From positions 47,070,069-47,134,068 of the forward strand of contig OZ021723.1 in the NCBI GenBank assembly GCA_963978545.1: DNA of 64,000 bases, given 5' to 3'. How positions within the stretch are numbered: position 1 is the first letter of the stretch; every line of letters starts with the position of its first letter. The notes under the pieces are model-generated. The model saw nothing but the letters and a program-made list of their open reading frames with translations, searched no databases and was not told where the DNA came from. The DNA is from Linyphia triangularis (lineage: Eukaryota > Arthropoda > Arachnida > Araneae > Linyphiidae). Of this stretch, positions 1 through 12,800 are shown piece by piece. The translations under genes and the position numbers were made by a program.

Positions 1-3000
1 AATTATTAATACTATTTAATTATTAAAATTAATCATTTAATTAATCATTGAAATTATTTTATTATTAATAATAATTATTTAAATTTAATCGATGATTGTA
101 TTGGAAAATTTGGGTCGGCATAAATCTAAAATCACCAGAACTCTCGATAGTAATTGCCCCCTTTGACAAAATTTTCTGCCGGCGCCCTTGTCTGGATAGC
201 AAACCTACATACCTTTTGAACAATCTCTAATTCGTATGGTAAGCAATATGTCGAGAAAATATTGCTCACTTTTACTTAGGCTTTTTCTGTCGGTTTCTGG
301 TATTTCACATTCAATTCTCTTCAAATCTACTACGAGAAACTTCTTAAAAGATATGTCAATTGGTGATTCAGACCTATAAATGAATATTTCGAAATGATTA
401 ACTGCTGCTCAGTTAATATTTAATTTTTACCAAAGAATGTCTTTTTAACCAATCTTTAGAGTTTTCTTCTCTCCATGGACAATAGACCCCACGTACGAGA
501 ACTTGGAATTAGCCACAAAAAGCAATCTCTCACTGAAGACTGTTGTCAGATACTTCAAGGTTCCATGTCTGAATTTTCAAGCAAATGAATATTCAAAATG
601 ATTGACTGGGGCTATGTTAACATTTCATCTCTACCCACCCACACAAAGATTGCAGTTGTAGAAATTCACGGTTTTATTCGCTCTTGTAAAAACCTAAATG
701 GGATTTTGATGCCTTCTTGTGCTAAACTCAAGCAGTTGAAAGATGTGTTAAATTTTAGACAGAAAAATAAGTGATTTTCACCACTTATTTCGAATTTTAA
801 CTAAAATGCACAAGTGGAAGACACAATAAAAATAAAAATTTCATTCATTTGGAGCCAAATCGCAACTTTTCCGCACCATTAGAATTTGAAACATAAATAA
901 AACGTTTTGTCGGCCCACCTTAACAAACATCTTTATCTTGAAATATGTTACTACCACATTTAGCAACAATGAGGCCATGCACCCAGCCCCCTCCATCTTC
1001 ACATCAAAATACTGACTTACAGTTTTAGAAGAAAAAATTACAAAATGAAATGGAAATCGCAGAGATTGTTTGTTTATGTTGTTTAAATAGTGGACGTAAA
1101 ACTCAATGTTACCATATCCGTATAAAAAAATATACTGCAGGAAGATGCTTTTATTACTTGACTATACCTTGGTTAGTATAATTACACTAGAAACTTGTAA
1201 GGCGCCTTAGAACGCCCATTAAAGAAGTGAGGAATATTACACACACTTTAATTTAATATACACTAAATATTTATTAGAAATTTAATTTTTCTTTTAATGT
1301 TGAGTAGATGAAAATTATTTCTGATATATATATAAAATAATAATAAAAAAAAAATTATTTCCACTTCCTCAGACTCTTACAAAGAAACCATTCCCCCCCC
1401 CCCCCCTCAATACTATTCCATCCTCCACTGTTACTACTTTCATCATAATTGTGAAAAAAATTTGCTGAAATGGAAAAAAATTTTATGAGATTTTTTGCAT
1501 GGTAGCTCGTGTAGTAATTTCTCAGAATCTTACAAAAAGTTATTTACGCAACTAGTGGAGAAAGTCATATTTTTTCATACGAGGTAAAACGCTTGTTTGA
1601 CGAGTACTATAGCATAGCACGAGTCAAATAATATACCGATTTTGAAAAAGTATTTCCCCCAAGTGTTGCATACAATATTTTTTATAATTGCGTGCAAAAA
1701 TATTTGTAATACATATATTTATTAATGTTGGCAACTGCTCGAGTCAATGAATTTCTTCTGAAAATATGTCATTTCAATGCCAAGACTATATAATATTTGA
1801 GCAAGAGGCGTGCTAGAAAGTTCTTTTTCATGCTAGTGTGAAAAAGTTACTTTCCCACACACCTCGCAATAAAGTGCTGCTTTCATCAAGATTTAAAAAG
1901 GGTTCGAATCAGAAATTCACTTTTTCAAAAACTGAAAAAAATTTCCAAGTGTCGTCCATGCTATTTCAATGAGAGAAAAAATTGCGAGTCAAATGGGTCC
2001 AAATTATGTTTTTGTATTGAAAAACACTTCCTAAATTAAACTAAGTTCAAAATTTGGCCAAAAACATTTTTCAATTGGAAAAGGAGAAATTGAAAGTTTG
2101 AGACAAATGCTCTCAAAAATCCTTTTTTCCTCCGTTGATTCAAAATGATTTAAAAAAGTTTAATTTTTTGCACGTTGTTATAAAAACAATTTTTTTCTCG
2201 TGATAATTCCTTCCTCCACTGTTGCCACTTTCATTATAATTGTGAAAAAATTTTATGTTTAAATTGAAACATTTCTCTGAGAAAAAAATTTGTGACAATA
2301 ATAATGTAACTTGCATATCACATCAACATAAAAAAAATTAAAAGATGCAGTATTACAGTGTATGTCAGTCAGTGATGAGCGTTAACTCTTGTAGTGATTG
2401 TAGAAGATAAAATTTGTAGACTTAAGTATATTTAGTAATTTAGGAAGACTTAACAATTTCTAAATTAAAATTTTACAAGTAATTATTGGTAAGAAGTAAA
2501 GTACGAGTTGCATAGATTCGCTTCGCCAAAAACATTCTTATTTTAGTCTCTTAGCTGGACCTGTGGTTTCTCTCTCTCTTTTTCTTTCTTTTTTTTGGTC
2601 CATTGGACTTGAAAAACCTAAAATGTATCCTTAGATTTTCCAACACAACCTTTTATACAAATGGCTGCTGTTCTAGTGTAATAGCATATTATGTGTGTCT
2701 TTTAACTGATTTATAAATAATTTTTTCCTGTGTATCCTACCGTGTTAATTTTTTACTAAATATGAAATAATTGTTTATTTTTGCAAATTATTTTGTATTG
2801 ACTTAATGTGACTTTTATAGGGTGTCCCTTTATTTATAAATTTTGAAGATTTTTTTTTATGGATAACCATTTTCTTTACTTATACACATGCACAATGTTC
2901 AAAATTTAGTTTGAGGTTTATTCCCTTAACCCTAGAATTTCTGTCCCATTTATAAGTCCTTTTAACTCAAAAGCTAGTAAAATAAATTTTTATCTTAAAA

Positions 3001-3657
3001 TATCAGGAATCCTGTTTTGCTGCTTTAGCTCAGTAACTTTAGATAAAGGAAAACTTAGCTCATTCAAGTCGTGTTATTTGTCACCAACATTTAAGTTTTC
3101 TTTTCCATATATGACTTTTATCTGAAATTTATAAATAAAATAATGTATAAATAAATTTTCTTGGTCTTCAAAAAGATTTAAGATCAAAACATTTTGCTTC
3201 AATATTTCTGTTAATTAGCTGAAATGGCTTAGAATTTGTTTAATAATTCATTTTTTCTTTGAGCTTAATTATAAGGAAAACTAAATAAAGTGCCATAAGT
3301 ATAGCAATTTTTTCCGAAAAAGTATTAGTTTCTTTAATTTTTTTTCCTTCCTTTTTGTTTCATAAAAAGTTTAAACTCCCATTCCATATGGGACAAGAAA
3401 AGCCCTTGTTTATGTATTTCAAGCAATTTTATTGTAAAACGGAATACTTTTTATTCATGTCAAATGTAAAATATTGTATCAACTTTAATTTTTGAATGAT
3501 CCCTTTTGTAAAGAATGTATTTTTAACTATGCATAAAATTATTTAAAATGCCCTTTTATAAGCAAATGCAAGAATGAAGTGTAATACTTTAACTGCTTGA
3601 ATATAATAGTATATCAAGGGTGTTCTTGTCTTGATTATTATTATTATTTTGATTTAG
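1..3657 (+). other. Intron or upstream part of the Met-like gene
   Basis: No coding exon was recognised here. The 3' end works as an intron: a pyrimidine-rich run followed by TTTAG at 3653-3657 precedes the first exon. The stretch is AT-rich. It contains a C14 run at 1393-1406 and two diverged direct repeats of about 48 bp (1414-1460 and 2205-2254). The bHLH and PAS-A exons expected upstream of PAS-B were looked for by eye and not found, so they probably lie before base 1. Confidence 0.55.
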
Positions 3658-3814
3658 TGAAACACAAAGATTTTGGTATATCTTCAGTTATATTGATGTT
3701 CATTGAGCCCATGAAGATGCAGCCTAAGATTAACAGAACATTTCTGTTAACTCACCCAGACATTTACTTTACTATTCATGGTCTGCAGGGTGAAATAATG
3801 TATGCAGATCAAAG
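3658..3814 (+). CDS. Met-like gene, exon with linker and start of PAS-B
   Basis: This internal exon has its acceptor TTTAG ending at 3657 and its donor AG|GTACAT at 3814/3815. Two bases complete a codon begun upstream, then 51 codons follow, then AG, which pairs with the next exon's A to give Arg. The protein runs from a hydrophobic stretch (VILMFIEPM, the expected linker after PAS-A) into TFLLTHPDIYFTIHGLQGEI and ADQ, the first strands of PAS-B. A weaker alternative acceptor (AG at 3609) would add 16 residues (IVYQGC...) that look like translated intron, so 3658 is preferred. The open frame continues past the donor to 3839, but those last residues (YILQFFL) are intronic. Confidence 0.82.
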
Positions 3815-6800
3815 GTACATTTTACAATTCTTCTTGTAATTTTTCTTGCTGATGAATCATAGTTCTGATATAATGAATATATTATTTAAATTGCTAATTT
3901 CAAAGTCTTATTAAGTTCATAATTGAAAATATAGAATCATTCTTTGTTGAAATCATCTTATCCTACATTTTAACGATTAGCCTGCTTTATGCAAATAAAA
4001 GGTTGGTGTCACTCATTTGTTATTATGCTTGCCTACAGTTTGTTTAAAGCCATTCAAATAATGTTAATATTTTTATAGTGGAATAAAAAAAATAAAAAAA
4101 TAAAAAAATAATAATAATAAATTTTATACTGTTTGTCTTCTTGATTTTTAATTTTACTTCTTGTGTGCAACGTGATTTTTATAAAGAACTTCTTATAATT
4201 ATCCACTAGAAAATGATTTAATTATTGTTTTATTATAGAATTGCAACAATCACTGGTTATATGCCTCGTGAAGTTCAAGGAATGTCTGCTTACAAATACA
4301 TACTTGATACTGATGTGCCAATTGCTTTGTTTGCTCAGAAAGCAAGTAGGTGTAATTTCCTCTTATCATAGTTTAAGCTAAGATTAGTTACTACTAAATT
4401 AATAATTGATTTTAAATATCACAAACAAGAATAAGTTTTGTTGCATTTCACCCTACTGTGTTTCAACTTTATAATGGGTTTATTTTATCCTGACAATTAA
4501 TTAAAAATAACACTTTCGAATATTCCTATGTGATGTGTGATATATTTATTTATGTGTCATGTATTGTTGCAATATGCTAACTGTATTTTTAAAGATATTT
4601 ATCTCTTATCTTATTGACGAAACTGAATAATTATTGTTCCTTCATCGGTAACTCAGTAAGTGTTTGTATGTGTAAAAAATATTCACAATGAGTTGTAGTT
4701 GTTATCAAACAATATTTATTCTATATTTTTGGTGGTATCCAAAGCTATTAGTATTATTAGTTAGTGAAATAATGCTCTCTGTCACACTGCTGCTTAGGCG
4801 ATGGGATCTTTTTAGAATGAATATAAAATGATAGAGGAAAAGGATGGAGATGCACTCAAGAATTATGCAGTATGATCAAACAGACATTAACAATTACATT
4901 GCTACTGTAAAAAAGCATTGAAATTTATTAACCATTTCCATTGTATTTTATGTAATTTGTGAGTTTACCGTTTTCAAAAGCCTTTGTGCCTTCATTAATT
5001 AACTAAGCAGAAAAGATCCAAAAAGGTATTTATGTTTAGAAGTTTTGTAACTTAAACTATAAAAATACGGTTTATTAACCTAAACCTAAAGTGTAATATT
5101 TTGTTATAGATATTATGTTTATTTTGTTGAGAACAAATCTGAACAAAATGCTAATCTCAATGGAGTTTTGATTTGGCATTCAACAATTGATTGTTCAAAT
5201 GAATTGTGTTGATTGGTTAAAAAATTGGTTTATTCAGAATTTTCTGCAATATTTTACTGTAAAAAGTTAATTATTTTTTATTTGCTTTAGAATTTACATG
5301 TATAAATATTTTTCTTTAAATGTATACTGTAGCCTTTAAGCAAATAATTGAAAAATTCTGAAAATATTGACAATGCTATGTAAAAAAAAAATTATTATGC
5401 ATATATTTTGAACATACATATCCTGTTAACTTATATATTTTTTAAGTACAACATCCATATACTTAGCCACTTATTCTTAGATAATGATTTACTTTATAAA
5501 AGACCTATTTTTTAAAATATGTTGCATTCCTTTTACAAACTTAAGCAGAAACTAACAAAATGATTTTATTGGACATATTGTAATTTAGTATAGAAGCATC
5601 AGAGCAAGACAAAAGATGTCCTAAAAACTAACAAAAAATTCAACAATTGCTCAATTTTGCCATAGAGCTGCAATAATCAGGATAACATTCAAGTGGGCTT
5701 TGCTTTTAAAATCAGTATAATTCATTCTGATTGCTGTATATCAGCTCGATTTGAGTGTTCCAGTTTTTCTCATATTGAAGCACAGTTTTCTTGAAAGAAA
5801 TCTCACAAAAGATGTTTCTTCTTTGCAATTATGACAATCTTCATTTGTTCAGTTACCTTTGTTATGATTATTGTAATTATTGCATTATGAAAACCCAATC
5901 CAAATAATGGGAGTTGACATTCATAGTTATTGTCAGTTTTGCTCCGGCCTCTAGATCTAATGTAGTATATTCCTGATAACACTCTCTGCCAAAATATTGC
6001 TTCAACTTAAATTTTTACACTCATGACAATAGCAAGGAAGCCTGATTAAATATGCTGAGCTCACAGCTAAAAAGTAGAATGCCTGCCTGGCATGCAAGAG
6101 GCATTTTCTCCCAATAGGTGGCACCATAATTGTGACTTAGATATAAATTTTTCAATTGTAATATTTGTAAAAATTCACAATGAGTAGGACCTAAAATTTC
6201 TACTAATGAAAAATTGCAAATTTGAGCTTGTTGATTGTTTTTTCAGTGTTGTGTCAAATGTGAATAACCAGAGCTATACTTTTATATAGTAATCATACAG
6301 CATGCATTTACTGCCAATCAAAGTCTTAAGAAATTATCTTCAATACAAATGATTGAAAATAAAAATAATTTTATATAAAATTATTATTAGACCTATACCC
6401 ACTTATGATTTGAAAACCTGGGCCCTGACAAAATCACAAGAAAATCACTCGCCATCTTTAAGAGAAAGATCATGGGTGCAATATTAGTTAAAATTGTATA
6501 CATTGTCACAGATACAACTATAGGGGTCACATTCTCCATAATATTTCCTTAAATTTTCATGTCTTCCGAAAATTGTATTTAAATGTTTCGTTAATTCCTA
6601 AAATAATTTAAAATCCTGAAAATTCCTCGATTTTCCTCCAGAACCTGTTTCAAAAGCCAGATATTCATCCAAAAAAATTTTAATACTTCAAACGGTGCTT
6701 TATGCCCAAGTAGTATCCTATCATAAGGGCAAGAAATATTCCAATAAATTTAGTCCACACTTTAAGAATATATCAATTGCTGAAGATTTCTTGAAAAAAC

Positions 6801-9800
6801 TAAAAGTAACAAATATGCTCCCAACCTTAATCTAAAAAAAGTTTAAGCGGAAGTGCAATAGGTGATGCGAATGGCTGAAAGAAATGTTGTTAATAGCATG
6901 CACAGAAACCATGGAAACACATGAGTTATATTTCCGGATTGCAAAGTTGAAATTGGAAAAAGAAAAAAAGTTACATTTGTCATACCTTATAGGGTTTAGC
7001 GAAGAATTTCGGAGAGTAGCTTAAAATCAATATTTCTGGTAGTTCATCAAACATAGTAAATTTATGCTTCTTTGACTGAAATTTCAATCATTCTTAAAAT
7101 CATTATCCAGATTAAAATGTTATGTGTGTTGGGCGGGGGGATCATAACGCTTGCTTACGTCTGCCAACCATGAAATCAACTAATATTAAAACTATGTTTT
7201 TAAATGATAAAATTTACTACAAGAAATTAACAACTTCTATTATTAGTAACACAAAATTATAAAAGTTGTAAAGCAATGTTTCGGATGGTAAGATGTTCCA
7301 TTAAAATTTACATTAAGTCCTGGTGCAATGACTGCCGATCTGGGGGAGACTAATGATCACTCTTAATCCTCAAAGCTGTGTGTTCTATTAATAGATAAAA
7401 TTGATTTAGCATTATTAGTATGAAAGAAATGGTTTTTGACTTCCACTTGACTCTTTAACTTATCTCATTTTAGTGTTCACAAGTAATGATGGATCAGGAT
7501 TGATAACATACAGACTAAGGATAATTGATTCTACCTACATTTACTTACAGAGTAAAGGCCAGATTGTATACAAGGAGAATACTACTGAAATGAGCCATTT
7601 TATCTGCTTAAATAGATGGCTGAGGTATTTCTTTTTTTATATATTTTCATTTCCATTTTAATAAATTTTGTTGATGATAACTTAACAAAAGTTTACAGAT
7701 TATGCCATATAGGGTGATGCTTGATAATTTAGCAATTTAGGATTATGTCCTTGTGTAAAATAATCAATTCCTAGCTGTTTGACCTATACCCATTTGTTTT
7801 GAATAAGTGTATTGTATTCATTCACTTCCCTTTCCATTAGAGGCAAATGGTCTTTCTTCTAATTTTTAAATTTCATATCATTAAATCTAATTAAATGTCT
7901 GTTATAAGAAATCATCCTTATCAAAATAAATGCATACAAGAAAAAGCATGAATGTTTTCTAATAAATTGTTTTATTATTAAATTAATAATGCTAGTGGCA
8001 ATCTGAAACAGGAAAAACATGGTTTAAAGCCTGCAAAAACTGTAAATCATTATTAAATATAAATTAAGTTCAATATTGATACTAATAATAAAAATAATAG
8101 AAATAAAAAGCTTTATCCTTTATTTCACAGTCATATGTGCATATATTTCTAGTTATACCATACTATTTTGTGTAAGATACTTACCTACCTTGAAAAATGT
8201 GTTTCCTTTGATGTGTTATATATTACTTTTTTACTTTTATTTTATACAATAACCCAGTGATTCTCAACCTTTTTTTTGTCGCGGCACACTTTTAATGATT
8301 TCAAAATTTGGCGGCACACAAGAAAAAGATAAGTTTAAAAGTTGTTTTCTTTACCTACCTATAATACACTGTAATACATCTATTATACACTGTGTAAAAT
8401 AGTTTATGATAATAATTTGGAATGTAAAATAAAATAATATAATATGTACTACAAAAACAACAGTTTTGTTTATTAAGGGATTAATTACAAATATACATTT
8501 CTAAAATTTGGCGGCACACTTTAAGAATTTGGCGGCACACTAAAGTGCCGCGGCACAGTGGTTGAGAATCACTGCAATAACCAATGTAATCAATCTGTTA
8601 AGGTCAAAATTATCTGTTTATCCTTGTGTCCTATTTAATCGTGCATAAAAAGTATCCCATCTTTCTCAGACTTACATGGACAGACTTACAGAAATGGTAT
8701 GAAGTGTCATTCCGTTACCTGTTTTTTAATCAAGTAGGGTTCTCTTTCATAAAATTTCAATCAAAAATATATTTGCAAAAAAAGTTTTAGGGGTTCTAAC
8801 CTTGCCCAAAAGCCCATTTAGATCTTTCAGGAAGCTAAATTGAAAAAACCCTATCTCTGTAAAAAAGGCACTAAATTCTTCATGTAATTGCTGTGGCCGT
8901 GAAAAGTATTGAGATCTAAAGTACAGCCAAGTTTGACGTTGTTGTAAATTACGGGTAATGAAAATTAGTAAGATTTTCTTTGCAAAGTCAAAATTCCCCT
9001 TCATAGGTCTAAATATCCAGCTACAAAAATGTTTGTGACACATAGCCATTACATATTCTGTATAACTTGTTTATTGTGTTGTTGCTCTGACTCATAATGG
9101 CAAAGTGTCGCAAACATTTTTGTAGCAGGATATTTTGGCCTATGAAGGGGAATTTCGACTTCGAGAAGAAAATCTTACTAATTTTCATTACCTGTAATTT
9201 ACAACAGCTGTACTTAAGATCTCAATACTTTTCATAGCCTTAACTATTGCCTTTTTGTAAAGATGTTTTTGTTGGGATTTCACTTCTTTTTTTACAGAAC
9301 TAATTTTAAATGTAATACTTATTTACATATCGATAGTTAGTTTTAAAATGTTTCGTGTGCATAATTTTAAAACTTGCCAGAAAACTTCCTGTGGTTGAAA
9401 GGAAGTACAGTGGCATAGTGTAAAATAAAAAGGTGGAGGAACGCTAGGTCGCATGTTTAAAGACTTTTTTTTTTTGGAGGAGGAGGAGAGTAAAGAAAAG
9501 ATGATTATTGCTCACTTGGTATTTTCATATAGCCGTTTCTTTTATGGGTTTCATATAGGTGCAATAGACAACTAAATTGTAATTTTTCTTTTAAAACTAA
9601 TAACTATTTTTTTTTTCATTTAATGTATAAGCAAACATAAATTGTTTTATATTCAGTATATACTATTAAAAGGAAAAAGGTACAAAAAATTCATTAACAT
9701 CCTACTTTCATCATCGCACTAGCACTCATATTCGTTTTCTTTGTTAGAAATCTATTAATTCTGACACAGATAATGCCTTACATGCAATGGGTGCAGGATT

Positions 9801-12800
9801 GACAGCTTTTTTTGGGTGGGGGGGGGGGATCTTCTCGAAATGCAAATATAGAGAAGTTCCCCTTGCTTGATAAAGTACTTCACTACTTTTCATTAATAAA
9901 ATAAAATTAACAACTCAACGAATTTCAATTGGAAAAACAGATTTTAAGAACTGTTCATAAATTTTTTAAATAACTGTAATGTAAACTTTTTCATTCCCAA
10001 ACCAAAAAGCAGTTTACTCTTGCGTTTCAACATATGTTCATATGTCGATTTAGAATTTCTTGATAAGATATTAATTTATGCACCATCCCAATCCTTACCT
10101 CCAATTTTAAAGGGGGATATTCAATTGTATGCTTACTACTTACTCAGGACACTCCTGGTTTCTGAATTTGTCCAATTCACTTTGCCATTTGTCTGTGGCG
10201 GCGATTAGGTGGAAAAATCGTCTATAGTATGAATGAGGGAAGGGTGCAAACTGCAAAATTTATGAGATATTTCCAAAGAGCTGCTGATAAATTTTTGAAA
10301 TAATTAAAAATGTAAAGTTTCCCATTCTCAAACCGAAAATCAGTTTAATTTGGCGTTTTAACATATGTTTGAATTGCTTTCACACAATTTCACAGTCCGT
10401 TTTCAATGTAATTATACCCATTCTCAAAATCATTACTAATTTTATATTAAGGAAATTGAAATGTATCATATCAACAAATGTGAATGCATCCACCTTTTTG
10501 AATAAAGAATATAATTATTAGCATAAATGCTGGCAGTTGCAGAAGGTAGCAAGGAAACATTTTTTTGTTCAAATCATGATCTCTCAAAACTATTTCTCTT
10601 CTCATTGACCAATTTTAATATTAAATAATTCCCAATTTATTTTTTCCTGTGAGTTTTGTTGCTTTTTTCCACTTTTTTTAAATTTCATCAGCTAGGAAGA
10701 TGCAAGTGTGTCACATGCACTTTCCTGGTGTTATTTTCCATCCCTGTTCATTATTTTTATGAATTGATTGAAAAAAATCTAGGTGAATATATAATTTGTC
10801 ATGAATATATAATTTGTCATGAATGTATAATTTGTCATGCTCAAATAACGTATGTTTGGCTTTCCTAATATCTGGCAAGCATACAAAAAGCATAATTTTG
10901 TGATCAGTACATTTGTACATAATTGCGTGTTATAAAATGTCATCATTCTTTACACATACCTTACATCTTGAGTCTCACAGTCAAGTCTTACAAGTAAATT
11001 ATTTAATCGGTGTTAAAACAATTTTAATAAAATAATTGTATTTTTGTTTTTAATTTGTTTAGAGTTTTTTAATAATTGGAGGAGTAATAATATTTGACAT
11101 GAAAAGGGCACAAAGAACTATTTGTGCCAGACCACTGTTTTGTTGTTTACAAATGTAGATAGTTGGTACGTTATTGTGTATGAAAGTATTGGTCCACATT
11201 CATGAAGAAGTATATAAGTTTGACGTCTGGAATTCAACCACTAACGCATAAGGTTATGTGAGAGGGGGAGGGGTGATATGATGCATGTGTTAGATTGTTG
11301 ATGGATAGTCAAGTGCGGTCTGTCCAATTCTGAACTTTTGGATTAGAATAAAAACATGGCTCTCACGAAAGAACTTTCTCTTGATTGATTTTGTGTTTAG
11401 TGTCAATAAAAAAAAAAATTATATAAATTTAAAAACTTTTTATGAGTGGGAATGCCATTCCCTCTTCTAAAAAGGTATCTGAACGCCATTCCCCTGGTTC
11501 CCCAATCTACTACACCCCTAGTTAAGTATACATCTTTTTTGAGTACTTATTACACAGTCAATTATTGATGAATTTTTTGTTGGCGGTCAATTATGAGAGC
11601 TTTAGGATTAGTCGACTACTTTAATCTTTTAATTTAAATTATTATTTGGTTTCAAGAAAGTTTATAAAAAAAAATTCTCAACAAAGTCCAATTAGCGGGA
11701 TTTTTCTTGGGAAGTTCAATTTACTGGACCACAGTCCATGAAATATTTATGCATTCAATGTGAATGATGATAGTGTAAAATTATTTTTAATAAATAGTTT
11801 ATTCAGATATGCAAAAAATGTTGGCAAAGGAAAAAAAAATTAACAATCGGCGATCATAACATTGCCCCCTCAGGAGATACCCTCAAAAATATCAAGATTG
11901 AGGGGAAAACCTCAATCTTGATATTTTTTCCTTTGTATACATGCTAAACCTTGCAAAAATGCCAAATTTCATAGTTCTAGCTCTGCTAGAAATACCTTAG
12001 TATATTGATGATCAGTGAATGAGTGTCCTAGTTGGTCTCAAAATATGCCTTTTCTCCCTTTTTTGAATTTGATTATCTCGACAACCAATATAATTGGAGA
12101 CTTTGAACTAAGGGGGCTTACTAAAGTGGCTGTCCTTACAAAATTCAGCTCTCAGGTATGCTGTAATGTGCAGATATGAGAGGGTTAAAATTCTGCTGAG
12201 TTGCTTCCAGTAAAAGGTGTTGGGCAGTGAAATTGGCGGGTCATTCAGTGCATCGAAATAAAATATTAATTATATTATTGATTTTTTTTTATGGAGTAAT
12301 CAAAACTCTATCTTGCTTTCACATACCTATTGGTATTTTAAAAGGATTTACTATTAATAATAATTTATATATTTTCAGTGAGGAAGAAGGAAAAAGAGAA
12401 TTAATAAAGTTTCAAGAAAGATTTGCTCCCCAGATATCAGATTCCAAAACTAAAGATGGACAGGAAAAAAAGTTAAACATTTCTCCCAGTTCAAATTCTG
12501 CAGAACAAAGTAGCGAAAATACTCTTAGCTATTCAGCAAATTCAAATGAACCTTATTCAGTAGAACAAGTCTCTTCTTTGCCTTATTCAGAAAATGCACT
12601 ATTAATTCATGAATATTTTGTGAAAAGTAATCACCTTGAAAACTCTCCTAACTCTTCAGCTACACTGAACATTAGCTCTACTCAGTCTATAAATGATTTT
12701 TCTAATTTTAAGGATGAAGGACATGTTCTTAGTGGGGAAAGTTTTGAAAATAATATACTTAAATGCAGCTTACCCAACTCTAATATATCATCAGAATTAG

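Larger units (their letters stand above)
7625..12378 (+). other. Intron 3 of Met-like gene
   Basis: GT at 7625 to AG at 12378, about 4.75 kb. It hosts a hAT MITE (8255-8574), a long-armed palindrome (8858-9262), a pair of diverged direct repeats (9948-10055 and 10274-10375), an 18-bp triplet repeat (10784-10837) and a perfect 19-bp hairpin (11885-11928). The open frame on the minus strand at 8747-9049 lies inside the palindrome and is not treated as a gene. Confidence 0.8.

Noticed and set aside
3597..3657. Start codon at 3597 for the first visible exon
   Set aside because: The residues before 3658 are intron-like (a poly-Tyr run from TTATTATTATT). The downstream protein starts mid-family, in the linker before PAS-B, so this is an internal exon with an acceptor.
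8747..9049. 100-residue minus-strand open frame in intron 3
   Set aside because: It lies within the left arm of a palindromic repeat. The mirrored arm carries the same DNA inverted, and the protein resembles nothing I know.
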